IMG/VR virus record: IMGVR_UViG_3300042691_011656
Location: 1 to 23,069 of that record
Source: a virus
DNA length: 23,069 bases
Reading direction: 5' to 3' (one strand)
Positions 1-4,851 of this stretch are shown piece after piece. The stretch's first letter is position 1, and each line of letters starts with the position of its first letter. The notes under the pieces are model-generated. The model saw only the letters and a program-made list of their open reading frames with translations, was not told the origin of the DNA and made no database searches. Position numbers and translations under genes: made by a program.

Positions 1-84
1 TGACAGGTATATTCTATAATCCCATTATACCTTTGCTGTACGGGTAGAGCCGCAGTTATTAGAAACCAACAGATAGATACCGAT

Positions 85-333
85 ATGTTCACCGTTAAAT
101 ATTTCACCAAAAGTTTTGAGAACGGGCCGATTGAAAGCGCCCTCTTGTTTACCGCTCACTCAGTGCGTTTAGACGCCGAAGAGGGCTACATTCTTTATCT
201 ATTGGATGAACGCGACAACGTAATCCGCACACTTAACCTGCCAAACAACACCTATACCGAGGTTTATATTGAGAACATGCAGGGTAAGAACGTCCAAAAA
301 TTTGCCTCAACTTGGGTTCACGAGGGGAAATAG
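85..333 (+). CDS. Hypothetical protein, lone plus-strand gene
   Basis: An 82-residue open frame from ATG to TAG. It is the only credible plus-strand gene and converges on the minus-strand lysis operon. The protein looks soluble and beta-rich, with many Tyr/Phe/Thr residues and no signal peptide, membrane segment or recognisable motif. The ribosome-binding site is weak: only a purine-rich AGATAGAT stretch lies ahead of the ATG. A TATAAT hexamer sits at 15-20, but no -35 element is visible inside the window. The gene is followed at once by a good rho-independent terminator (362-390), which supports a short real transcript. It could belong to an early or middle plus-strand block that continues left of the window. 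Function unknown. Confidence 0.6.
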   Translation: MFTVKYFTKSFENGPIESALLFTAHSVRLDAEEGYILYLLDERDNVIRTLNLPNNTYTEVYIENMQGKNVQKFASTWVHEGK

Positions 334-361
334 CTTCCCATAAAGGAAGGCGCGCCAACGC

Positions 362-390
362 AAACCCCGCATAAGCGGGGTTTACTTTTT
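362..390 (+). terminator. Rho-independent terminator between convergent genes
   Basis: A perfect 9-bp stem (AAACCCCGC / GCGGGGTTT, arms 362-370 and 375-383) closes an ATAA loop and is followed on the plus strand by TACTTTTTCTT. It ends the plus-strand gene. The stop codon of the minus-strand gene 382-594 lies inside the right arm, so the hairpin may also serve as a weaker terminator for the lysis operon, although the U-tract on that side is poor. Confidence 0.85.
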
Positions 391-594
391 CTTAGGTTTT
401 TTCACTTCGCCCCAAACTACCCCGCCTTCGCCATAAAACTCCATAAACGGCTCAACCAGTTGGCATAGGCTTTGTGCTAAGTCCATAGCGGCATGTTCGG
501 GGTTAGAACCTTTCCACTTTCCCGTGAAGGTCACAAAAACATCGTAAAGCTCTTCAGGCTGGTTCTTGCGCTTAAAGGGAACTACATCACCCAT
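382..594 (-). CDS. Small hypothetical protein, last gene of the lysis operon
   Basis: A 70-residue protein starting MGDVVPFKRK and ending in a lysine-rich tail (KKPKKK). I chose the ATG at 594 because it shares one base with the TGA stop of the upstream gene (TGATG), the usual coupling in this operon. A longer frame reaching 717 exists, but its extra 41 residues only shadow the neighbour's coding frame. There is no signal peptide or membrane segment; the middle is amphipathic (AAMDLAQSLCQLVEPFMEF). It is not recognised as a known family. Position downstream of holin and spanin candidates suggests an accessory protein rather than a lysis effector. Confidence 0.6.
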   Translation of the reverse strand: MGDVVPFKRKNQPEELYDVFVTFTGKWKGSNPEHAAMDLAQSLCQLVEPFMEFYGEGGVVWGEVKKPKKK

Positions 595-836
595 CACTCT
601 AAACCATCTTTCGTGATGCGATGTGCCAAAGTGTGAGCAGAGCCGCAAAGCGTATGGAACACGCCCCCATGGTCGCACCACATCGTTCTTATAGTTCCAT
701 CTTTTCCAACCATACAAATACCAAACGCAACAGCTTCTAGGTCTTTCATAAGGTCTTTTGCATCATTAAACTCACCCATAGTCAGCTTGTGGGCTTCCTT
801 ACGGGTAAAGACCTCAAGTTTCTTTACCTGCCCCAT
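594..836 (-). CDS. Small hypothetical protein in the lysis operon
   Basis: An 80-residue protein beginning MGQVKKLEVF. The start at 836 is preferred over an upstream in-frame ATG at 917 because it overlaps the TAA of the 46-codon membrane-protein gene (TAATG), and because the upstream extension is a low-complexity Gly/Cys shadow of that gene. The C-terminal half (GKDGTIRTMW, then LCGSAHTLAHRI) has the look of a small soluble domain found in many phages without assigned function; this is an impression, not a family call. Two Cys and several His residues are present but form no clear metal site. It is probably co-translated with the genes on both sides. Confidence 0.6.
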   Translation of the reverse strand: MGQVKKLEVFTRKEAHKLTMGEFNDAKDLMKDLEAVAFGICMVGKDGTIRTMWCDHGGVFHTLCGSAHTLAHRITKDGLE

Positions 837-976
837 TAACGCAGCACCCACACCGCAGCGCCTACTAGAACAGCCACCACAGCCACCAGGGAGCGCAGCC
901 ATAGGGGTAGCGCCCACACCACCACGAAAAGTGTCCCTAGGGCCGTCCAGGCAGCGGTGCGCTTATCTAAAGGCAT
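836..976 (-). CDS. 46-residue membrane protein, holin candidate
   Basis: A short gene, 46 codons plus TAA. It begins MPLDKRTAAW and is almost entirely hydrophobic after the charged N-terminus, with Val/Ala/Leu/Trp-rich segments at about residues 9-26 and 29-45 split by a short break containing one Arg. This is compatible with one long or two short transmembrane helices. The ATG sits 10 nt inside the end of the o-spanin gene, preceded by GAAGAGCA, and its TAA overlaps the next ATG. Those couplings at both ends argue that it is translated. Small size, membrane nature and position beside the spanins suggest a holin or antiholin. Other small membrane proteins in the cassette compete for that role. 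Confidence 0.6.
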   Translation of the reverse strand: MPLDKRTAAWTALGTLFVVVWALPLWLRSLVAVVAVLVGAAVWVLR

Positions 977-1176
977 TGCTCTTCATACAGTGCATTGTTC
1001 CAATCAATCGCCTCTAGCGCCTGGCGGTTAATCATCATGACCTCCGCTTCCTCTAGCAGCACGGGCTTTAAGGCGCAGCTTGATACGTTCAATACGTTGG
1101 GCCGTAACATCGCGCAGCCCGCCATCGGAAAGACCATCATGGAAATCACTAAGCTCTTTAAGAAGCGCTTTCTCAC
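967..1176 (-). CDS. Outer-membrane spanin lipoprotein (Rz1-like)
   Basis: A 69-residue protein with a charged N-terminus (MRKRFLK), a hydrophobic core, and the lipobox MAGC with the modifiable Cys at residue 21, giving a mature lipoprotein of about 49 residues. In o-spanins this lipoprotein is anchored in the outer membrane and binds the inner-membrane spanin to fuse the envelopes in the last lysis step. It starts with GTG, 6 nt after a near-perfect Shine-Dalgarno AAAGGAGG that lies inside the upstream gene. About 149 nt of the gene overlap the i-spanin in another frame and about 60 nt run past it, an arrangement typical of Rz/Rz1 pairs. Cys35 in the mature part could form a dimer disulfide. 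The sequence is not Pro-rich, which is unusual for classical Rz1. Confidence 0.82.
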   Translation of the reverse strand: MRKRFLKSLVISMMVFPMAGCAMLRPNVLNVSSCALKPVLLEEAEVMMINRQALEAIDWNNALYEEQCL

Positions 1177-1312
1177 GTTGGGCCTCCTTTAGCTTGGTTT
1201 CCATTTCCTGGTATTCTGCCAGTCCCTTCCCGGCCATAAATGCGGTAAAGGTACCAAGCAACGGCTTCAACGCCTCTAGCAGCGCAACGAAGGCCGCTAG
1301 CAGGCGCTCCAT
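1028..1312 (-). CDS. Inner-membrane spanin (Rz-like)
   Basis: A 94-residue protein with an N-terminal hydrophobic segment (residues about 4-30, Leu/Ala/Phe-rich) followed by a heptad-like charged helix (about 33-55, rich in Glu/Lys/Leu) and a basic C-terminal region. That is the layout of an i-spanin: an inner-membrane anchor with a periplasmic coiled coil. The identification rests mainly on the lipoprotein gene embedded in its 3' half in another reading frame. The ATG at 1312 follows the TGA of the upstream gene by one base. The first segment includes Glu and Lys, so the membrane anchor is weaker than in lambda Rz. Together with the lipoprotein it should bridge inner and outer membranes after the wall is cut. 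Confidence 0.7.
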   Translation of the reverse strand: MERLLAAFVALLEALKPLLGTFTAFMAGKGLAEYQEMETKLKEAQREKALLKELSDFHDGLSDGGLRDVTAQRIERIKLRLKARAARGSGGHDD

Positions 1313-1313
1313 A

Positions 1314-1499
1314 TCAGTTTACCACGGTTGGGCTGACAATCGGTGCCGCCACTTGTTCAATCTTATCTGCCGTAAAGGCTTTCACCGGGTCTAAGCCCAG
1401 CACCCCAGCCACAGCACCAGTACCGCCCAGGCCGAAGATAATCAGCAGCAGTTTCCAATGGCTCTTGGCAATTTGAATGGCGTTTAGCAGTACGTTCAT
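1314..1499 (-). CDS. Small membrane protein, holin-like
   Basis: A 61-residue protein with a short amphipathic N-terminus, one clear transmembrane segment (about residues 16-36, WKLLLIIFGLGG followed by Gly/Ala/Val) and a polar C-terminal tail. It begins at ATG 1499 behind a good Shine-Dalgarno (AAGGA, 6 nt spacing). It is the first gene after a 55-bp gap holding an inverted repeat, and it is followed immediately by the spanin genes. Size, single helix and position fit a holin or a holin regulator. The Gly-rich part after the helix does not match a holin class I can name, so the functional call is weak although the gene itself is well supported. Confidence 0.65.
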   Translation of the reverse strand: MNVLLNAIQIAKSHWKLLLIIFGLGGTGAVAGVLGLDPVKAFTADKIEQVAAPIVSPTVVN

Positions 1500-1508
1500 G
1501 GTCTATCC

Positions 1509-1534
1509 TTTACTTACGTTTAGCTTAAGTAAAC
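1509..1534. promoter_or_regulatory. Inverted repeat upstream of the spanin/holin genes
   Basis: The gap between the metallophosphoesterase and the small membrane protein contains TTTACTTA (1509-1516) and its exact complement TAAGTAAA (1526-1533). Nested in it is a second dyad, GTTTA (1518-1522) with TAAAC (1530-1534). The TTTACTTAC half-site is shared with the operator-like palindrome seen in four other gaps, but the left half does not fit that consensus, so it is only a possible divergent copy. There is no T-tract, which argues against a terminator. A TTGCCA hexamer lies upstream on the minus strand, with no good -10. Confidence 0.4.
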
Positions 1535-1554
1535 TTTGGTTGGCTTGGCAAGGG

Positions 1555-2406
1555 CTATATTTCCCCTACCCACTCGTGCTTGTCGTTTAACTTCATCGTA
1601 AGGTTTTGGGGCACGTTATCAATAATCGCCCCAACCGATATAATCGGGCGCGGTATAAACTTGCGAGAGTATTTAAAGGCCAGGCGGCTTTCATCAATCC
1701 CGCAACCCGTGTTCATGCCGAATAGCTGCTTACCCATGAGGGCGTTTGCCCATTCCACCTTGGCCTGGGTGTGGCGGTCAGCCATGACAAAATGCTTCCC
1801 GCAACTCTTGGCGTTCGCCGCTGCGTTCTTGGGAACCTTATCCCCGTGAACGCACACGATTGGCCCTAGGTATGGGTGTTCTAGCTCTAGGCTTGTGCCG
1901 TGTTCAGTCCACCCGTCAGGCAATCCCATGGCCTCGCGTATGCCCTTAATCACTATATCCGGTATCCCAGCTTCAGCGGCCCGTACAAGATACCGAACAT
2001 CGTGGTTTCCTGATACCATATTAGCCTCTGGGAAAATTGCGTATAGGCGCTCTCGTAAAGGGATTGTCTCGGCATATTCATCGGCTGGTGACCGCATGTT
2101 GGGATTCGTACCGTGACGGGATACGTTGCCCCAATCGTACAGGTCGCCCAGGTGGATAACCCGCGCAAACTTGTATTTGGCATTGAGCGCTTCAATCCAG
2201 CGGAAATAGTCAACGTGCTGATAGGGTAAGTGCGTGCATCCCATAAACAGCCAGTTGCCGTAAACCTTTCTTTCTGCCGCCCGCCTATTGCGTTCAACCT
2301 CAGCCTCACACACCTTGCAGCGGCGGTTTAATCGGCCCGCTTTATCCTTTCGGGTGAAGGCGCTGGCAGGAAGTATTTTTTCACAGTCACAACAGGTAAA
2401 CATCAT
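1555..2406 (-). CDS. Zinc-ribbon / metallophosphoesterase fusion
   Basis: A 283-residue protein of two parts. Residues 1-34 form a zinc-ribbon-like knuckle (C5-x2-C8, then C30-x2-C33, with a P-x-S-x-F turn between) of the sort seen at the start of some phage nucleases. Residues about 50-280 form a calcineurin-like metallophosphoesterase: GCTH (56-59), GDLYD (87-91), GNHD followed by Arg138 (133-138), VHGD (186-189) and a final ADRH (209-212). Family members hydrolyse phosphomono- or diesters with two metals. Two canonical ligands are changed: D-x-H reads C-T-H, and GHxH reads ADRH. Activity may therefore be altered. It lies alone between a terminator (2426-2454) and an inverted repeat (1509-1534), inside the lysis region. 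The substrate cannot be inferred. Confidence 0.85.
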   Translation of the reverse strand: MMFTCCDCEKILPASAFTRKDKAGRLNRRCKVCEAEVERNRRAAERKVYGNWLFMGCTHLPYQHVDYFRWIEALNAKYKFARVIHLGDLYDWGNVSRHGTNPNMRSPADEYAETIPLRERLYAIFPEANMVSGNHDVRYLVRAAEAGIPDIVIKGIREAMGLPDGWTEHGTSLELEHPYLGPIVCVHGDKVPKNAAANAKSCGKHFVMADRHTQAKVEWANALMGKQLFGMNTGCGIDESRLAFKYSRKFIPRPIISVGAIIDNVPQNLTMKLNDKHEWVGEI

Positions 2407-2425
2407 GCATAAGCAGTTCCCATTG

Positions 2426-2454
2426 AAAAAGGGCAGCCGAGGGTAGCTGCCCTT
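2426..2454 (-). terminator. Rho-independent terminator after the endolysin gene
   Basis: A 9-bp perfect stem (AAGGGCAGC / GCTGCCCTT, arms 2429-2437 and 2446-2454) closes an 8-nt loop. On the minus strand it is followed by a run of T (A-run at 2426-2430 on plus). It lies 22 nt past the endolysin stop and ends the tail-protein/endolysin unit. Confidence 0.88.
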
Positions 2455-2475
2455 AGATTACACACAGGGGACTGG

Positions 2476-3009
2476 TTAGGCACCATAAGCTTGAGCAATC
2501 GCTTCGGCTGATACCTCTAAAACTCGCCGCTTCCATCCACGGCCAAAATGCTTCCAATCCGCCAGGCGCATTAAGTGCTCTAAGCGGGTCACGGAAATCG
2601 CGGCTATAACCTTCTTGGCTTCCACACGCTGCGCAGCCCGTACCGTCATCGGGCCAATCATGCCATCCACAGGCACTTTAACGGCCATTTGCAGCGCTCT
2701 TGCCGGACGGTCTGGCCCAGCGTGGTATGCCCAATCAAAAACCGCGTAATCCACGCCTGTGGGTAGAAGGTCGCCACCAATCTTATCCCAATAAAGGAAC
2801 TTGGCTATATCCTGCGCTTCTTCAATCTTGAGCGCCTTCACCATATCGGCGGTGACAATGGCTTTAGGGTTTGTGCGCCGCCGCCAATCTTGTAAAACGC
2901 CTTGGGTTACACCAAACTTGGTAGCGCCGCCGTTGTCATGGGGGTTATTAACAAAGCCGCCTTCATGCTCCATTAGAAGCTTAAAGGAACGCGGCCAGTT
3001 ATCTTTCAC
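2476..3009 (-). CDS. Endolysin, GH108 N-acetylmuramidase with C-terminal binding domain
   Basis: A 177-residue lysozyme-like endolysin that cuts the glycan strands of peptidoglycan. Residues about 8-100 match glycosyl hydrolase family 108. The signature EGGFVNNPHDNGGATKFG runs from E16, the expected catalytic acid, and is followed by a DWAYHAGP stretch. The C-terminal part (about 100-170), with VDGMIGPMTVRAAQ, fits the peptidoglycan-binding domain often paired with GH108. There is no signal peptide or SAR segment, so export must depend on a holin. The start is GTG at 3009 with no strong Shine-Dalgarno in the 62-nt gap upstream, which may lower expression. It is followed by a terminator and preceded by the XhlA-like gene. 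Confidence 0.93.
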   Translation of the reverse strand: MKDNWPRSFKLLMEHEGGFVNNPHDNGGATKFGVTQGVLQDWRRRTNPKAIVTADMVKALKIEEAQDIAKFLYWDKIGGDLLPTGVDYAVFDWAYHAGPDRPARALQMAVKVPVDGMIGPMTVRAAQRVEAKKVIAAISVTRLEHLMRLADWKHFGRGWKRRVLEVSAEAIAQAYGA

Positions 3010-3071
3010 GCAGGCATGCTATGGGTGGTGTGCCTCGCTCGTCAAGGCTACCGCTTATTGTATCTTTGCAA

Positions 3072-3311
3072 CTATCGGTGGAATACCGTGATAGCTTTGC
3101 CAGCAATCTCTAGCGACCAGCCAATAAAAGCTCCCACTGATAGCGTAATACCCATGGCGGCTTTACCTAGAAGCTTTGCCCCATTTACGTCAGTTTCAAG
3201 CTTACCTAAGCGCCCTGATACTGTGTCTCGTTCATCCCGAAACTCTTGCCGGAAGTCACGAAGCTCGCTCAGCACAAGCTCAATCGGGTCAAGGCGGCTC
3301 TTACCCATCAC
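3072..3311 (-). CDS. XhlA-like coiled-coil membrane protein, lysis accessory
   Basis: A 79-residue protein with a charged helical N-terminal part (residues about 8-43, Glu/Arg/Asp/Leu heptads) and a C-terminal transmembrane segment (about 49-68, Ala/Gly/Ile/Leu/Phe). This coiled-coil-plus-helix layout is that of XhlA-type haemolysin/holin partners beside phage endolysins. It overlaps the upstream gene by 4 nt (ATGA) and lies directly upstream of the endolysin. It may act as holin, holin partner or endolysin tether at the inner membrane. The call is from architecture and context, not a recognised signature. Confidence 0.65.
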   Translation of the reverse strand: MMGKSRLDPIELVLSELRDFRQEFRDERDTVSGRLGKLETDVNGAKLLGKAAMGITLSVGAFIGWSLEIAGKAITVFHR

Positions 3312-3517
3312 GCAAACACCCGCACAGGATTGTTAGGGGCAGGAATGCGGTAGGCTTCCCATGCTTCAGGCTCAATACCCCACCAGCGGGCGTTGACGTG
3401 GTAGCCTTCAGCGCCCTCAATCGCGCCTACATGGTCAATCGCGCAGGTTTCCGGCACAGCCATAGCTTCAGCCGTGGCTTGGTCAGGGAAGCGGTAATAG
3501 TGAGTATCAGTCCACAT
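3308..3517 (-). CDS. Small hypothetical protein, tail/lysis junction
   Basis: A 69-residue soluble protein starting MWTDTHYYRF, with several Trp/Tyr residues and the C-terminal pattern EAWEAYRIPAPNNPVRVF. It has no membrane segment or signal peptide. It starts 1 nt after the stop of the LamG-like tail protein and overlaps the XhlA-like gene by 4 nt, so it is coupled to both. Small proteins in this position often accompany tail adhesins, but I see no sequence evidence for a chaperone role. Family not recognised. Confidence 0.7.
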   Translation of the reverse strand: MWTDTHYYRFPDQATAEAMAVPETCAIDHVGAIEGAEGYHVNARWWGIEPEAWEAYRIPAPNNPVRVFA

Positions 3518-3518
3518 G

Positions 3519-4511
3519 TTAGGCTGTCAGTGCTTGGAGTTGGGCGTTGGGAAGGCGAATTGGGTAGTACGTTACGCGGCGAAGCCAACCAAACAGGTTG
3601 TTTGCGCCACCAACCTCTTGGCCAAACCGAAGCGTGGTTATTCCTGTTGCCACACTTCCTAGGGTATCGGTGACAGCAGCCGCGCCGTTTACTGATACAG
3701 CAAAATCGTTGGCTTTATATGCCGCCGCTTGTTTTACAATTGTCATAGCCGTGATTGAGCCTGCTGTAAGTGACGCCTGGTCAACACCGCCATCGCGAAC
3801 GCTGTAGTTTGCGTTCCCTACAAAGTTATTCACCGTGATGCGGTTATTGTTGGTTCCGTCATCGAACGTAATGGCACGGTTGTTCCCGCTCACATTCATA
3901 AGCTCGTATTCAACGTAAATCGTACCTTCCAGCGGGTTAAACCCGATGCTGGCCAGAATGCTGTTCAAAGCGTTATCAATCGCACGGGTTGCTGCTGCCC
4001 CTGTGGTGGGGATGTAAGATGAGGCTAAAGACCCGACCTCAAGCTGCGCAAACTGCACACTCCCTGTGACGGTAAGGGTAAGCGTCCCAGCCGAAGGGGT
4101 AAACGTCAGTGAATTGCGGTTAGGGAACGCGCCAGAGCCAATCAGAGGCCCTGCTACCGATGCACCGGAGAGAGTGACCGTACCAGTGCCGTAAAAGCTT
4201 AAAGTGTGCGCTACTGCTGTCACAGTGACGCTCTGCGTGGAAAGCGTATCGGAGTTTAAAACTAAGTTCGTTCTCGCTCCCTCTAGTAACAACCCACGGG
4301 GCTGTAGGGTAAGGGGGTTGTAGTCAAAGCGAGCTACGTTGGTTGAAGCTGTGATAAGCGACCCGGCAGAATTAAACTCTGTCGCATTAGAAGCACGGGT
4401 AAAGGTCACATAGCTAGGTACGTCAGAAGCCGTTAGGTCTAACAGAACAATACCACCATCGCCCCCTTGTGGAGGCCCCATGCGTCCGGGATAGCCTGCG
4501 CGATGTACCAT
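3519..4511 (-). CDS. LamG-like tail protein, candidate receptor-binding
   Basis: A 330-residue protein. After a Gly/Pro-rich start (about 1-20) comes a phage-tail pattern I recognise from many prophage tail proteins: a TFTRASNAT motif, then RFDYNP, then PRGLLLEGARTN (about 35-80). A beta-sandwich follows whose end reads QLEVGSLASSYIPTTGAAATRA. The C-terminal half (about 185-330) fits a concanavalin/LamG-like jelly roll (GTIYVEYE, then RRVTYYPIRL). Such domains bind carbohydrate or decorate tail tips. There are no catalytic residues to call. The start codon shares a base with the upstream stop, so it is translated with the small beta protein. Likely a virion surface protein involved in adsorption. 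Confidence 0.75.
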   Translation of the reverse strand: MVHRAGYPGRMGPPQGGDGGIVLLDLTASDVPSYVTFTRASNATEFNSAGSLITASTNVARFDYNPLTLQPRGLLLEGARTNLVLNSDTLSTQSVTVTAVAHTLSFYGTGTVTLSGASVAGPLIGSGAFPNRNSLTFTPSAGTLTLTVTGSVQFAQLEVGSLASSYIPTTGAAATRAIDNALNSILASIGFNPLEGTIYVEYELMNVSGNNRAITFDDGTNNNRITVNNFVGNANYSVRDGGVDQASLTAGSITAMTIVKQAAAYKANDFAVSVNGAAAVTDTLGSVATGITTLRFGQEVGGANNLFGWLRRVTYYPIRLPNAQLQALTA

Positions 4512-4801
4512 TACTGTTGCAGACAGATGTTGAGAATACCGTCAGTCGTCTCGCGAATCGCGGCGATTTCCTCACCATTGTGCAAAGTAATGTAAACCAG
4601 AGTATTGGCTGGAATCCGCATCGACCCCGCACCAACCGTAGCCGTTGGGCTCGTCCCAAGCTGAATGTAACAGGTTTGGGTAGGGCAAAGGCTGTAAACC
4701 CCACCACGGCGTACGGCGGATTGCGCACTTGTTCCAGTAAAGGAAAGGTTCTCACCTTGTCCGGGCACAGGGCGATAAACGCTGCGGGTTTCGTAATTCA
4801 T
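4511..4801 (-). CDS. Small beta-rich protein, tail region
   Basis: A 96-residue protein beginning MNYETRSVYR, with short beta-type stretches (YIQLGTSPTAT, VYITLHNGEEIAAI) resembling small head- or tail-decoration folds. It has no signal peptide or membrane segment. The ATG is preceded by a strong Shine-Dalgarno (AAGGAG, 7 nt spacing). It is the first gene of the unit that also encodes the LamG protein, the XhlA-like protein and endolysin, and a palindrome/TTGACA element sits just upstream (4824-4851). Function unknown; a virion accessory role is inferred from position only. Confidence 0.75.
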   Translation of the reverse strand: MNYETRSVYRPVPGQGENLSFTGTSAQSAVRRGGVYSLCPTQTCYIQLGTSPTATVGAGSMRIPANTLVYITLHNGEEIAAIRETTDGILNICLQQ

Positions 4802-4823
4802 AGGGGTTCTCCTTGGTTAATAA

Positions 4824-4851
4824 GTTAGTGGTTACTTACATTCGCTGTCAA
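4824..4851 (-). promoter_or_regulatory. Operator-like palindrome with TTGACA, upstream of the tail/endolysin unit (site A)
   Basis: The 50-bp gap holds GTTAGTGGTTACTTAC (plus strand, 4824-4839), an imperfect dyad GTnAG-N6-CTnAC shared with three other gaps. On the minus strand a perfect TTGACA (4851 to 4846) abuts the TAG of the fibre gene, and the palindrome begins 6 nt later. The region 17-18 nt on reads CTAACTTATTAA, only a poor -10. I read it as a regulated promoter with an operator inside the spacer. Confidence 0.55.

Noticed and set aside
15-20. TATAAT hexamer that could be a promoter -10 for the plus-strand gene
   Set aside because: TGACA at 1-5 is only 9 nt away, far too close for a -35; any true -35 lies outside the window, so not called as a feature.
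597-717. Longer start for the last lysis-operon gene (ATG 717)
   Set aside because: The extra residues overlap the neighbouring gene almost entirely and TGATG coupling at 594 is better.
3010-3071. Promoter between the XhlA-like and endolysin genes (TTGACG with ATAGCA)
   Set aside because: The -10 match is weak and would place the start of transcription at or after the GTG start codon.
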